From assembly GCF_014646935.1 (NCBI RefSeq), contig NZ_BMOF01000002.1, forward strand, positions 49,085 through 113,084: a DNA stretch of 64,000 nt. Reading direction: 5' to 3'. The translations under genes were made by a program, and so were the position numbers. Origin of the DNA: Calditerricola satsumensis. Its GTDB lineage: Bacteria; Bacillota; Bacilli; Calditerricolales; Calditerricolaceae. Shown here one piece after another: positions 22,477 through 31,733 of this stretch; within the stretch, counting starts at the first letter, position 1, and each line of letters opens with the position of its first letter. The notes beneath the pieces are model-generated. The model was not told the DNA's origin, made no database searches, and worked only from the letters and a program-made list of their open reading frames with translations.

Positions 22477-23253
22477 TCAGTTCACGTATTTTTGCATCTG
22501 CGCGATGGCCGCCTTCTCCAGGCGCGAGACCTGGGCCTGCGAGATGCCGATCTCCTCGGCCACCTCCATCTGCGTTTTGCCTTCGAAAAAGCGCATCGAC
22601 ACGATCAGCCTTTCCCGCTCGCTCAGCTTGCTCATCGCCTCGTGGAGGGCGATCTCCTCGACCCAGTGGACATCCTTGTGCCGATCATCGCGGATCTGGT
22701 CCATCACGTAAATGGGATCGCCCCCGTCCTGGTAGATGGGCTCAAAGAGGGAAACGGGATCCTGAATGGCGTCCAGGGCGTAGAGCACATCCTCCGGAGG
22801 AACGCCCAGCACCTCGGCGATCTCCTGGATCGACGGCTCGCGGGAGTGCTTGCTCGTCAGCTGGTCGCGCACCTGCAGCGCCTTGTAGGCGATGTCGCGC
22901 AGCGAACGCGAGACCCGGATCGGCGTGTTGTCGCGCAGGTAGCGGCGGATTTCGCCGATGATCATCGGCACGGCGTAGGTCGAAAACTTGACATTTTGGG
23001 AAAGGTCGAAGTTGTCGATGGCTTTCATCAGCCCGATGCAACCCACCTGAAACAGGTCGTCGACGTACTCCCCGCGGTTGTTGAACCGCTGGATCACGCT
23101 GAGGACAAGGCGCAGGTTGCCGTTGATCAGCTTTTCCCGCGCCGCGTCATCTCCGCTTTGCAGCTCGCGAAACAGTTGGCGCATCTCCTCGTTCGTCAGG
23201 ACCGGCAACGTCGAGGTTTCCACACCGCAGATTTCGACCTTGTTCCGACCCAA
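22477..23253 (-). CDS. sigG: RNA polymerase sigma-G factor (late forespore)
   Basis: Directs late gene expression in the forespore after engulfment. The 258-aa protein opens NKVEICGVETSTLPVLTNEEM, the hallmark N-terminus of SigG. Region 2 (INGNLRLVLSVIQRF, then NVKFSTYAVPMIIGEIRRYLRD), region 3 and the region 4 helix-turn-helix (EVAEEIGISQAQVSRLEKAAI) are complete. TTG at 23251-23253 is the start because GAGGAGGG lies eight bases upstream and the next residues fit the family. It lies downstream of spoIIGA-sigE as in B. subtilis and has its own SigF-type promoter. Confidence 0.96.
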   Translation of the reverse strand: MGRNKVEICGVETSTLPVLTNEEMRQLFRELQSGDDAAREKLINGNLRLVLSVIQRFNNRGEYVDDLFQVGCIGLMKAIDNFDLSQNVKFSTYAVPMIIGEIRRYLRDNTPIRVSRSLRDIAYKALQVRDQLTSKHSREPSIQEIAEVLGVPPEDVLYALDAIQDPVSLFEPIYQDGGDPIYVMDQIRDDRHKDVHWVEEIALHEAMSKLSERERLIVSMRFFEGKTQMEVAEEIGISQAQVSRLEKAAIAQMQKYVN

Positions 23254-23287
23254 CGGCGTTTCCCTCCTCAAGCGGAGCGTTACTGGA

Positions 23288-23316
23288 CAGTATCCCCGCG
23301 GGGAGGGAAACTATGC
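23288..23316 (-). promoter_or_regulatory. SigF/SigG-type promoter upstream of sigG
   Basis: GCATA (23312-23316) followed after 14 bases by GGGGATACTG (23288-23297) matches the forespore consensus GYATA / GGNRANANTR at every fixed position. It lies just after the sigE stop. In B. subtilis spoIIIG is transcribed by SigF and then SigG from this position. Confidence 0.65.
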
Positions 23317-23319
23317 GCC

Positions 23320-24042
23320 TCACATCATCTTGTTGAACTCCTTGCGCAACCGCTTGAGGATGCGCTTTTCCAGGCGCGAGATGTAGGACTGCGAGATCCC
23401 GAGCAAGTCGGCCACGTCCTTCTGCGTCATCTCCTCGCCGCCACTTAGGCCGTAGCGCAATTCCATGATCAGCCGCTCCCGCTCGCTCAGCTTTTCGAGG
23501 GCCTTCTTGAGCAGGGTGCGGTCGACCTTTTCCTCGATGTTGCGGTAAATCGCGTCGCTGTCGGTGCCGAGCACGTCGGACAGGAGGAGTTCGTTGCCGT
23601 CCCAGTCGACGTTGAGGGGCTCGTCGATGGACACCTCGTAGCGCACCTTGTTGTTGCGGCGGAGGAACATCAAGATCTCGTTTTCAATGCACCGCGACGC
23701 GTAGGTGGCCAATTTGATCCGCTTTTCCGGATCAAAGGTGTTAACCGCTTTGATGAGACCGATCGTGCCTATGCTGATCAAGTCCTCGATGTGGATGCCG
23801 GTGTTTTCAAATTTGCGCGCGATGTACACGACCAACCGCAGGTTGCGCTCGATGAGCATGGAGCGCACGGCGGGATCCCCGCTCGGCAGGCGCTGCAGCA
23901 GGTATTCCTCTTCTTCCCTTGTCAGCGGAGGCGGCAAAACTTCGTGTCCCCCGATGTAGTACACCTCGTCGGATCGCAGACCCAACCAAAGCAGCAGGCG
24001 AAGCCACCACAGGCGAAGGCTCAAGCGGACTCGGGTGAACAT
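23320..24042 (-). CDS. sigE: RNA polymerase sigma-E factor precursor (early mother cell)
   Basis: Made as pro-SigE and processed by SpoIIGA. The 240-aa protein begins with a basic, hydrophobic pro-sequence (residues 1-~27, [14 protein letters not shown]) that tethers it to membrane. Sigma regions follow, including [49 protein letters not shown] and the helix-turn-helix [24 protein letters not shown] at 24040-24042 has GAGGAGG upstream. It overlaps the end of spoIIGA by 22 bases, so the sigma factor and its protease are co-translated. Confidence 0.96.
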   Translation of the reverse strand: MFTRVRLSLRLWWLRLLLWLGLRSDEVYYIGGHEVLPPPLTREEEEYLLQRLPSGDPAVRSMLIERNLRLVVYIARKFENTGIHIEDLISIGTIGLIKAVNTFDPEKRIKLATYASRCIENEILMFLRRNNKVRYEVSIDEPLNVDWDGNELLLSDVLGTDSDAIYRNIEEKVDRTLLKKALEKLSERERLIMELRYGLSGGEEMTQKDVADLLGISQSYISRLEKRILKRLRKEFNKMM

Positions 24043-24935
24043 GGCTGTCCTCCTCTCGCAAGGGACTGGCGCAACAGGTGCGGGTGGACGATGGCGCGAA
24101 ACTGCCCGTCGCTGGAAAGGGGAGCGGACCGCCAACCAACGAGGATGTCAGTGGAATGATATGCTTGGTCGCCTTGGGCTATGACCACCCGATCCGGACG
24201 GACGGTCCACAGGATGCCGCCTTCACCGGAAAGCGTCCGGAAAAAGACGGGGCGCACCCGCGCCTTCCAGGCGTCGGGCAGGCGCTCCCACCACGCGTCC
24301 TCCGCCTCGCCTTCCACAAGCGGCGGGCAACCGTCCGGAAAGAGCGGCGCCAGAACGTCGGCTTCGACGACCAGCACGGGGCGTCCGGACAGGGGATCCT
24401 GCAGCCGGTTGCCCGTGTCGACCAATCCGGGGCAGGTGACCGCTTTCCCGTCCACCCATACCGTGACGATGACGCGCGACGCCGCTTGGAGGCGACCCGT
24501 CTCGATGGCCCCGTACCCTTTGCGGGCGAGCCATCCAATGGCGGCCAGACCCGCCACGATCCACCCCCACTGCATCGCCGGATGTCCGCTCGTCACGAGC
24601 GCGCCGTTCTTGACGGCCACGGGCGAATCGAGCAAAAAGCGCAGCCCGTACACCGCGCCGCCGGCCATGAACGACACGAGGTAGAAGACGCCCAGGTCAG
24701 AGAGGAAGGTGCGCGGGTTGCGCCCGCCGAAGGCGACGAGGATGAGGGTGGCGGATAGGGCCACTTTGAGCGGCAGGAGCACCGCCACGGGCAGCGGCGG
24801 GAGAAGCACCACAAAGGCATAGGCGGCGCCCACCGTCGCCGCCGCCGTCAAGCGCCACAGGCGAACGGTTCGCCGGCGAAACACCGCCGTCAGGTACAAG
24901 AGCAACCAGTCGGCGACGACGTTCAGCAGGAACAC
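24021..24935 (-). CDS. spoIIGA: Pro-sigma-E processing aspartyl protease SpoIIGA (start codon unclear)
   Basis: A membrane-embedded aspartyl protease at the sporulation septum. The N-terminal half has five to six hydrophobic segments. The C-terminal half carries the protease motif [13 protein letters not shown] (Asp-Thr-Gly, ~170). At least 304 aa are in frame from a GTG at 24933-24935, but this start has no ribosome site. Codons just upstream, in frame and lacking a start, read VVYLDL, matching the conserved family N-terminus (VYLDxVFLLN). The only well-placed Shine-Dalgarno sequence and GTG (~24960) lead into another frame that ends after nine codons. The true start may involve an indel or a non-standard codon. 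Confidence 0.85.
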   Translation of the reverse strand: MFLLNVVADWLLLYLTAVFRRRTVRLWRLTAAATVGAAYAFVVLLPPLPVAVLLPLKVALSATLILVAFGGRNPRTFLSDLGVFYLVSFMAGGAVYGLRFLLDSPVAVKNGALVTSGHPAMQWGWIVAGLAAIGWLARKGYGAIETGRLQAASRVIVTVWVDGKAVTCPGLVDTGNRLQDPLSGRPVLVVEADVLAPLFPDGCPPLVEGEAEDAWWERLPDAWKARVRPVFFRTLSGEGGILWTVRPDRVVIAQGDQAYHSTDILVGWRSAPLSSDGQFRAIVHPHLLRQSLARGGQPCSPESA

Positions 24936-25039
24936 GAGGTCAAGGTAGACGACCCCACGCCGTCACCCCCCCTTTGCGCGTACCTTCAGGGTAGCACAGC
25001 GCCCTGTGGACACGGAGGGAAAACGCGTCGAGCGGAGCC

Positions 25040-25072
25040 AAAAAAAAATCGAGTCCCGGTGGCAGGACTCGA
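25040..25072 (-). terminator. Intrinsic terminator of the dcw cluster after ftsZ
   Basis: An 8-bp TCGAGTCC/GGACTCGA stem (25049-25056 with 25065-25072) has an 8-base loop. It is followed on the - strand by nine T. It separates ftsZ from spoIIGA, so spoIIGA needs its own promoter in the ~90 bases beyond; an extended TGTGCTACCCT near 24985-24995 is the only -10-like sequence I see there. Confidence 0.88.
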
Positions 25073-25100
25073 CGCCAAACTTCATCCGCAACGTGCGGAA

Positions 25101-26180
25101 TCATTTGCGCCGGCTGCGGTTGCGCAGGAACGTCGGCACGTCGAGGTTGTCGGTTGCCGACGACAAATGGCGCAAATCGCCACGCTCCGGCTCGGCCAGC
25201 GGCGTGCGCACCGGCGCGGCTTTCTTCGCCTCGTCGAAGCCGGTGGCGATGACCGTGACGATGATCTCGTCCTTCAGATCCTCGTTGATGACCGCCCCGA
25301 AAATCATGTTCACGTCCGGGTCGGCGGCGGAGGAAACGATGTCGGCCGCCTCGTTCACCTCGTAGAGGCTGAGGTTGGTGCCACCGGTGATGTTCATCAG
25401 CACCCCCTTGGCCCCGTCGATCGAGGTCTCGAGGAGCGGGCTGCAAATGGCCTTCTTCGCCGCTTCGGCCGCGCGGTTTTCCCCCGACGCGATCCCGATG
25501 CCCATGAGCGCCGAACCGCGCTCCTTCATGATCGCCTTCACGTCGGCAAAGTCGAGGTTGATGAGCCCCGGGACGGCGATGAGGTCGGAAATGCCCTGCA
25601 CGCCCTGGCGCAACACGTTGTCCGCCTCTTTGAACGCCTCGAGCATCGGCGTGTTGCGGTCAACAATCTCCAGCAGCCGGTCGTTGGGAATGACGATCAG
25701 CGTGTCCACCTTTTCCTTCAGCGCGGCAATGCCGCTTTCGGCCTGGGCCGCGCGTTTGCGCCCCTCAAAGGTAAAGGGGCGCGTCACCACGCCGACGGTC
25801 AAGGCCCCGAGCTCGCGGGCGATCTCGGCGATGACCGGCGCCGCACCCGTTCCCGTGCCGCCGCCCATGCCGGCCGTCACGAACACCATGTCGGCGCCGC
25901 GCAGCGCGTTTTCGATCATCTCGCGGCTCTCTTCGGCCGCCTTTTTGCCGATCTCCGGGTTGGCCCCCGCGCCGAGGCCCCGCGTGAGCTTTTCGCCGAT
26001 CTGCAGGCGCACGGGCGCCTTGGATAGCTTCAGGGCCTGCGCATCGGTGTTGACGGCAATGAATTCAACACCCTGAACACCCACTTCGATCATGCGGTTC
26101 ACAGCGTTGGATCCCCCGCCCCCAACGCCGATCACCTTGATCTGCGCCAGCTGGTCCATTTCAAAGTCAAGCTCGAACAT
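25101..26180 (-). CDS. ftsZ: Cell-division GTPase FtsZ
   Basis: The tubulin homologue that forms the Z ring. The GTP-binding signature GGGTGTG is at residues 106-112, the first glycine loop [10 protein letters not shown] at 18-27, and the T7 synergy loop [10 protein letters not shown] near 208-217. The conserved C-terminal peptide LDVPTFLR binds FtsA/SepF. At 359 aa it is shorter than B. subtilis FtsZ (382): the disordered linker before the C-terminal peptide is only ~25 residues. ATG at 26180 has AAGGGGG upstream and follows ftsA by 12 bases. Confidence 0.97.
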   Translation of the reverse strand: MFELDFEMDQLAQIKVIGVGGGGSNAVNRMIEVGVQGVEFIAVNTDAQALKLSKAPVRLQIGEKLTRGLGAGANPEIGKKAAEESREMIENALRGADMVFVTAGMGGGTGTGAAPVIAEIARELGALTVGVVTRPFTFEGRKRAAQAESGIAALKEKVDTLIVIPNDRLLEIVDRNTPMLEAFKEADNVLRQGVQGISDLIAVPGLINLDFADVKAIMKERGSALMGIGIASGENRAAEAAKKAICSPLLETSIDGAKGVLMNITGGTNLSLYEVNEAADIVSSAADPDVNMIFGAVINEDLKDEIIVTVIATGFDEAKKAAPVRTPLAEPERGDLRHLSSATDNLDVPTFLRNRSRRK

Positions 26181-26192
26181 AGCGGTTCCCCC

Positions 26193-27428
26193 TTAGATAA
26201 ACTCGCTCAGCCAATTCTTCACGCGTTCGAACACGCCGGAGGACGCCTTTGCCGGGCGCTTCTTTGGCTTCGTCGCCGCCGCCTCGTACGCCCCGAGGCG
26301 GGCCATCTGTTTCGCCGCAAACTGGATCAGGCCGACCCCTGTCGTGTAGGCGGGGTCGCGCACGCCGATGTAGTCGGGAATGGCGACGCGCACCGCCGCG
26401 CCCAGCGTCTCGCGAGCCAGCCGCAACACGCCAGGCATGGCCATCGATCCCCCCGTCAACACATAACCGCCGGCGGGGTCTTTGCCGGCCATCTCCAGGA
26501 CCTTTTTGCGCACATGGAGGAAGATCTCCTCCATGCGCGGCTCAATGATTTCCGCCAGGTACACCTGGTTGTACTCCACCTCGTGATCGGAGCCGATGCT
26601 GGCAACGCGAAACGTTTCGGTCTCCGACGCCTCGTCGATCAGCGCGCAGCCGTGCTTCAGCTTGACCCGCTCGGCCTCTTCCGTCGTCGTGCGCAGGCCA
26701 TAAGCGATGTCGTTGGTCACGTGGTCGCCGCCGAGCGGCACCGTGCCCATCTTCACCAGGTCGCCGTGCTGGAACAAAGACACCTGCGTCTCGCCGGCGC
26801 CCACGTCGACCAGCGCCACGCCCAACTGGCGATCGTCTTTGGTCAGGGCGATTTCCGCCACGGCCAGCGGCTCCAAAAAGAGGCCGGCAAGGGAAAGGCC
26901 GGCGCGTTCCACACAGCGCAAAAGATTGTGGATCACCGTTTTGGCGCCGGTGATGAGGTACCCTTCCATTTCCAAGCGGACGCCGATCATGCCCCGGGGG
27001 TCGCTCACCCCGCGCAGGCCGTCGACGATGAACTCGCGCGGGACCACATCGACGATCTCCCGTTCGGGGGGAATGGCCACCACCTTAGCCGCCTGCACCA
27101 CGCGGATGACGTCTTCGTCGCGAATCTCGCGGTCCTCGCTTGAGACCGCGACCACGCCCTCTGTCGGAACGAGCTGGACGTGTTCGCCGGAAATGCCGAC
27201 AAACACCTCGCGAATGGGAACTTCCGTCATTCTTTCCGCCTGCTGAACGGCGGCACGGATGGCTTGCACCGTTTGATCTATGTCAACAATGGCCCCTTTT
27301 TTCAGCCCTTCGGAAACCGACGTGCCCACTCCGATGATGTGTATCGCGCCGTTTTTCACTTCGCCGATAATCACGCGAATCCGTGAGGTCCCGATGTCCA
27401 AGCTGACCAGAACGTTGCTGTAGCGCAA
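26193..27428 (-). CDS. ftsA: Cell-division protein FtsA
   Basis: An actin-like ATPase that tethers FtsZ to the membrane. Residues ~8-17 give the phosphate-1 loop SLDIGTSRIR, VDVGAGETQVSLF the second, and GGYVLTGGSMAMPG the adenosine motif. The C-terminal amphipathic anchor is FERVKNWLSEF. TTG at 27426-27428 is the start: TAGGAGGTG is well placed and the product (411 aa) aligns with FtsA N-termini. Partner ftsZ is 12 bases downstream. Confidence 0.95.
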   Translation of the reverse strand: MRYSNVLVSLDIGTSRIRVIIGEVKNGAIHIIGVGTSVSEGLKKGAIVDIDQTVQAIRAAVQQAERMTEVPIREVFVGISGEHVQLVPTEGVVAVSSEDREIRDEDVIRVVQAAKVVAIPPEREIVDVVPREFIVDGLRGVSDPRGMIGVRLEMEGYLITGAKTVIHNLLRCVERAGLSLAGLFLEPLAVAEIALTKDDRQLGVALVDVGAGETQVSLFQHGDLVKMGTVPLGGDHVTNDIAYGLRTTTEEAERVKLKHGCALIDEASETETFRVASIGSDHEVEYNQVYLAEIIEPRMEEIFLHVRKKVLEMAGKDPAGGYVLTGGSMAMPGVLRLARETLGAAVRVAIPDYIGVRDPAYTTGVGLIQFAAKQMARLGAYEAAATKPKKRPAKASSGVFERVKNWLSEFI

Positions 27429-27572
27429 CCGGTGGCACCTCCTACCCAACCTGCATTACTAGTACCATTCAACAGGAGCGGGCCTTTCCCTGCTTGTTTC
27501 GCACAAAAATCGCAATTGGCCCGAAGGCGCTCACATCTCCGCGCCGGGGCGCCGCCACAATGTTCTGAGGGT

Positions 27573-28316
27573 TCACTCGTCCGCCGTCTTTGCCGTCCCC
27601 TCGTACCACATCGCGTCAAAGAGGTAAAACACCCCGCGCTCCTGCGGATTTTCCCGCAGGCGGTCGTCCAGGAGCTGGGGCAAGGCCGCCAGCTTGTCCG
27701 CCAGGTGCGCCAGCGACGTGTAGACGACAAACCCTTCGCGCGTATAGAGGCGCACGCGATCGGGATAGGCCGCCGTCGGAACCAGCTGGATTTCCGAAAG
27801 CCGTTCCCGGACCGCAGCGGGGAGCTTGGTCAACCCCGCGGCAAGCTGCGGAAGGCGCCGCGGCTCCTCCCAACGGGTTACCAGGGGCAAATCCACATAG
27901 GGCCCTTTGCCGGCACGATGGAAAAGGAGCACGCCGCCTTCGAGCAGGGGCACGTGTTGGCCGTTCTGCACGACATAGGCCAATACGGCCCGCTCCGTCA
28001 CGGCAATCTCCACCTCATTCGGCCAGCGCCATGCCACCGCCGTCTCCTTCACTTCCGGAAGCCGGGCGAGGCGCTCCCGCACGCGATCCGCCGAGAACAG
28101 GATCAGCGTATGGCCGGGCACCAGGCCCGATTGGCGGATCACCTCCCCCGGCGAAAGGAGATGCGTCCCCGTCACGTGCACGGCATGAATTTTGCTGTAC
28201 GGCGAGCGGACAAACAAGAAGGTGGCAAGGGAAAGAAAAAAGAGCGCCAAGAAGACAAGCGCCCTGCGGTTCGCCTTGCGACGGCGTACGGGTTTCACCT
28301 GAGGAATCCGTTCCAT
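27573..28316 (-). CDS. divIB: Cell-division protein DivIB/FtsQ
   Basis: A bitopic membrane protein of the FtsQ-FtsL-DivIC subcomplex. A short basic cytoplasmic tail (to ~20) leads to one membrane segment (~21-38), then the POTRA domain (~42-110, VHVTGTHLLSPGEVIRQSGL) and the beta domain. Length (247 aa) is typical. ATG at 28314-28316 follows AAAGGGTG. In B. subtilis ylxW, ylxX and sbp lie between divIB and ftsA; here there is only a 144-base gap with no gene. Confidence 0.9.
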   Translation of the reverse strand: MERIPQVKPVRRRKANRRALVFLALFFLSLATFLFVRSPYSKIHAVHVTGTHLLSPGEVIRQSGLVPGHTLILFSADRVRERLARLPEVKETAVAWRWPNEVEIAVTERAVLAYVVQNGQHVPLLEGGVLLFHRAGKGPYVDLPLVTRWEEPRRLPQLAAGLTKLPAAVRERLSEIQLVPTAAYPDRVRLYTREGFVVYTSLAHLADKLAALPQLLDDRLRENPQERGVFYLFDAMWYEGTAKTADE

Positions 28317-28420
28317 GTGCACCACCCTTTGGGAGCGGGCAAAAACGCTAGTTCCATTATAGCACCGCTTCGGCGGCGCGCAAGAAGACCTTTTTCCCGT
28401 TTCGGCGCCGGACATGCGGA

Positions 28421-29341
28421 TCAAACGCGCGGCGCCGGTTCGCCGATGATGAGCACCTCCGGCTCAAGGGCCACCCCAAAGCGCTTGGCCACCGTCTCCT
28501 GGGCGTGCGCGATGAGGGCGAGCACGTCGCGTGCAGTGGCCTGCCCCAGGTTGACGATAAAGTTGGCATGGATGGGCGAGATTTGCGCGTCGCCGATGCG
28601 GTACCCCTTGAGGCCCGCCGCTTCGATCAGCCGACCGGCGTGGTCCCCGGGCGGATTGCGAAAGACGCTGCCCGCACAAGGTTGCTGGAGGGGCTGCGTG
28701 CGCCGGCGCCGGTCCTTGTACTCGGCCATCACGCGGGCGATCTCCTTGCGGTCGCCATGCGCCAGTTGAAACGTGGCCTCCAAGACGATGCCGGGCTCCT
28801 CCTGCAGCCGCGACGTGCGGTACCGGAAGGCGAGGTCCCGGTTGGTCAGCGTGCGCAGCGTGCCGTCGGGAAAGAGCACCGTCGCCTCTTTCAGCACGCG
28901 CGAGATGTCGGACCCGTGCGCGCCGGCGTTCATGTACACCGCGCCGCCGACGGACCCGGGGATCCCGCCGGCAAACTCGAGCCCCGTCAGCCCTTCTTTC
29001 CCGGCGAGCACGGCGAGGCGGATGACCGAAAAGGCCGCTCCGGCCCGCACCCGATCCCCTTCAAAATGGGCATAGTCGAAGCCCTTGTCCAGCTTCAACA
29101 CCACCCCGCGAATGCCGCCGTCGCGCACGAGAAGGTTGGACCCCCGTCCGATCACCGTCCACGGAACGCCGTGGGCGCGCACGATGGCCAGCACGCGCTG
29201 GAGCGCCGCGACGTCCTTCGGCTCCACCCACACGTCGGCCGGCCCGCCGATCTTCCACGTCGTGTAGAGGGACAGGGGCTCTCCCAGCGCCACCCGCCCG
29301 ACGTCGGCTTCCTGCAGTTCCCGAACCACCTCTTCGTACAC
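28421..29341 (-). CDS. murB: UDP-N-acetylenolpyruvoylglucosamine reductase
   Basis: An FAD-dependent enzyme that makes UDP-MurNAc. The FAD-binding motif VIGRGSNLLVRDGGIRG is near residues 58-74, GGIPGSVGGAVYMNAGA is the conserved central motif, and the NFIVNLGQAT segment near the C-terminus marks the family. Length (306 aa) is of the short MurB type. GTG at 29339-29341 has GAGGAGG eight bases upstream; an ATG inside that stretch is in another frame. Lies between murG and divIB as in B. subtilis. Confidence 0.95.
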   Translation of the reverse strand: MYEEVVRELQEADVGRVALGEPLSLYTTWKIGGPADVWVEPKDVAALQRVLAIVRAHGVPWTVIGRGSNLLVRDGGIRGVVLKLDKGFDYAHFEGDRVRAGAAFSVIRLAVLAGKEGLTGLEFAGGIPGSVGGAVYMNAGAHGSDISRVLKEATVLFPDGTLRTLTNRDLAFRYRTSRLQEEPGIVLEATFQLAHGDRKEIARVMAEYKDRRRRTQPLQQPCAGSVFRNPPGDHAGRLIEAAGLKGYRIGDAQISPIHANFIVNLGQATARDVLALIAHAQETVAKRFGVALEPEVLIIGEPAPRV

Positions 29342-29427
29342 CGCGCCATCCCTCCTCGCCGTCCCGCACGCGTCCTTGCGCATGCGGTGTGGAATCATCG
29401 TATGTGGCACCGACCTATTCCGTCCCC

Positions 29428-30540
29428 TTAGCGCTTCCGGCCGCGCTCGGCCAGCAGGGCCTCGACGGCCGTCCACAGCCGCGCCGCCGCGTCGGGAATG
29501 CCGAGCCGCCGGGCGGCCGCGCGCATGGCCAAAAGGCGCTCGGGGTTTGCGCACAGGGCGAGCACCGTCTCCGCCAGCCGCTCGGGGGTGAGCTCCGCCT
29601 CCCGCAGCACGACGGCCGCCCCTTCCGCTTCCAAGCGGCGGGCGTTTTTCTCCTGGTGGTTGTTCGTCACGTAGGGTGACGGGATCAGCACGCTCGGCAC
29701 GCCGAGGGCCGTGATCTCGGCCAAGGTCGTGGCCCCGGCCCGCCCCACGAACAGGTCCGCCCCGGCCAGCACGTCGGGCATGTCGTACAGGAAGGGCAGG
29801 AGCGTCACGTTCGGCGGAACCCGATCGCCGGCGGCCGCCCGCACCGTTTTGTAGTGCACTTCGCCGGTCACGTAGACGACGTGCAGGTCGCCGCGGCGGC
29901 CCAAGCGGTCCAGCGCCCCGAGCATGGCCTCGTTGATCGGCCGCGCCCCGCGGCTGCCGCCCACGACGAGGATGAGCCGCTTGTCCGCCGGCACGCCAAG
30001 CAGGCGACGGCCTTTTTCCCCGTCGGCGCTGGCCACTTCCGTCGCCCGCGGATTGCCCGTCACCACAACACGCCGCGCGCGGGGAAAGGCCGCCTCCGTT
30101 CCCGGAAAGGAAACGGCCACCAGATCGGCGAAGCGCGCCAAAAAGCGGTTTGTCAGCCCCGGCACGACGTTTTGCTCGTGGATCACCGTGGGAATGCCGA
30201 GCCGACTGGCAGCGAAGACGACCGGCCCGGCCACATACCCGCCCGTGCCCAGCACCACGTCCGGCGAAAACGCGCGAAGGGTCCGCTTTGCCGCGTGGAC
30301 TCCCTTCAGAAAGCGCCACACCGTTTTGACGTTTTCCCAGGAAAGCTGTCGGCGAAAGCCGCTGATCTCGATGGCGAAGAAGGGAAAACCAGCCTTCTCG
30401 ACGATACCGGTTTCCAATCCGCGGGCCGAACCGATATACAACACCTCGGTTCCCGGAACGCGGCGCTGCGCTTCGCGGGCAAAGGCCAACGCGGGAAAGA
30501 TGTGCCCGCCCGTCCCGCCTCCGGTCACCACCAACCGCAC
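29428..30540 (-). CDS. murG: Lipid II synthase, UDP-GlcNAc:lipid I GlcNAc-transferase MurG
   Basis: A peripheral membrane glycosyltransferase that converts lipid I to lipid II. N-terminal GGGTGGHIFPALA (~7-19), central GTGGYVAGP and the C-terminal UDP-GlcNAc motif GRAGATTLAEI are intact. The product from GTG at 30538-30540 is 370 aa, close to the family's 355-365; a GTG three codons earlier is possible. It starts 43 bases after spoVE. Confidence 0.95.
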   Translation of the reverse strand: MRLVVTGGGTGGHIFPALAFAREAQRRVPGTEVLYIGSARGLETGIVEKAGFPFFAIEISGFRRQLSWENVKTVWRFLKGVHAAKRTLRAFSPDVVLGTGGYVAGPVVFAASRLGIPTVIHEQNVVPGLTNRFLARFADLVAVSFPGTEAAFPRARRVVVTGNPRATEVASADGEKGRRLLGVPADKRLILVVGGSRGARPINEAMLGALDRLGRRGDLHVVYVTGEVHYKTVRAAAGDRVPPNVTLLPFLYDMPDVLAGADLFVGRAGATTLAEITALGVPSVLIPSPYVTNNHQEKNARRLEAEGAAVVLREAELTPERLAETVLALCANPERLLAMRAAARRLGIPDAAARLWTAVEALLAERGRKR

Positions 30541-30583
30541 GCATGTCACCCCGCTATCGCCGGGGCGCGCCGCCCCCCTCCGC

Positions 30584-31678
30584 TCACCGGGCGTACCGCG
30601 AGATGTTGAGCAGCACTCCAACGGCGGTCAGCACGAGGGTTAGCGACGATCCCCCATAACTGAGAAACGGCAACGTGATGCCCGTGACCGGGAACATGCC
30701 GGTGACGACGCCAACGTTGATGACCACCTGAATGGCGATCATGGCCACAATGCCGGTGGCCACCAGGCTGCCGAACAAGTCGGGCGCCGTGATCGCCGTG
30801 CGCATCCCCCGCCACAGGAGCAGCATAAAGAGCAGCAGCACGAGGGCGCCACCGAGAAAGCCCAATTCTTCGGCCAAAATGGCGAAGATAAAGTCCGTCT
30901 GCGGTTCCGGCAGGTAGTAGAATTTCTGCCGGCTCGCCCCGAGGCCAAGGCCAAAGAGGCCCCCCGGGCCGATGGCATATAGGGATTGAATCAAATGGTA
31001 TCCCGAACCGAGCGGGTCCTGCCACGGATCGAGAAAGGCGGTAATCCGCTTGATCCGGTACGGCGCGGCGAGGACGAGGGCGGCAAATCCGGCGATGCCC
31101 ACCAGCGCCAACCCGACCAGATGCGCCAGGCGCGCCCCGGCGGCAAACAGCATGACGACGCAGGTGCCGACCAGAACCGTCCCCGTCCCCAGGTCCGGCT
31201 GCAACAAGATCAGCCCAAAGGCCGCACCGACGAGGAGAAGGGGCGGGAAAAGTCCGCGCCAGAACGAGAGGATGCGCTTTTGCCGTTCCGTCAGATACCG
31301 GGCCAAAAAGAGAATCATCGCCAGCTTGGTAAACTCCGACGGCTGCACCGAGAAGGCCCCAACGCCGATCCAGCTCCGCGCCCCACCGCGGACCAGGCCG
31401 ATCCCCGGGATGAGCACGACGAGAAGGAGCAAAAAGCAGACCAGCAGGCCAGCCGTGGCGAACCGCCGCCACGTCCAGTAGTCGATGTTCATCGTCACGA
31501 ACAGGGCCAGCACGCCGAGCAGGGCGAAGAAGAGCTGGCGCTTCAGGTAATACAGGTTGTCGCCGTACGCATGGTGGGCGAGCACCGCGCTGGCGCTGTA
31601 CACCATGATCACGCCGATGGCCAAGAGGCCCAGGGTGGGGAGCAGAATCAGCCAGTCCGGTGCGGTGCGCGTCTTCAT
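30584..31678 (-). CDS. spoVE: SEDS-family glycosyltransferase SpoVE/FtsW
   Basis: A ten-pass membrane lipid-II polymerase that works with a class B PBP. The conserved SEDS aspartate region (LLQPDLGTGTV) and the GGLFGLGLGASRQK and NVGVVTGMFPVTGITLPFLSYGGSS motifs are present. In B. subtilis the gene at this position is spoVE, used for spore cortex, while ftsW lies elsewhere. I follow position, but sequence alone does not separate the two. ATG at 31678 follows GAAGGAGG. Confidence 0.88.
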   Translation of the reverse strand: MKTRTAPDWLILLPTLGLLAIGVIMVYSASAVLAHHAYGDNLYYLKRQLFFALLGVLALFVTMNIDYWTWRRFATAGLLVCFLLLLVVLIPGIGLVRGGARSWIGVGAFSVQPSEFTKLAMILFLARYLTERQKRILSFWRGLFPPLLLVGAAFGLILLQPDLGTGTVLVGTCVVMLFAAGARLAHLVGLALVGIAGFAALVLAAPYRIKRITAFLDPWQDPLGSGYHLIQSLYAIGPGGLFGLGLGASRQKFYYLPEPQTDFIFAILAEELGFLGGALVLLLFMLLLWRGMRTAITAPDLFGSLVATGIVAMIAIQVVINVGVVTGMFPVTGITLPFLSYGGSSLTLVLTAVGVLLNISRYAR

Positions 31679-31733
31679 CCCGCCGCCTCCTTCTCCGCTC
31701 CGTCTCGTCGGGAACGCGGCCTGAGGGTACAGG

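Noticed and set aside
19866..22961. 1031-codon + strand open frame opposite sepF-ylmE-ylmD-ylmC
   Set aside because: It crosses several well-supported - strand genes, their ribosome sites and a terminator; no domain is recognisable.
24940..24962. Nine-codon frame after the spoIIGA ribosome site as a leader peptide
   Set aside because: It ends at once and overlaps the conserved SpoIIGA N-terminal codons, so an indel or start problem in spoIIGA is a simpler reading.
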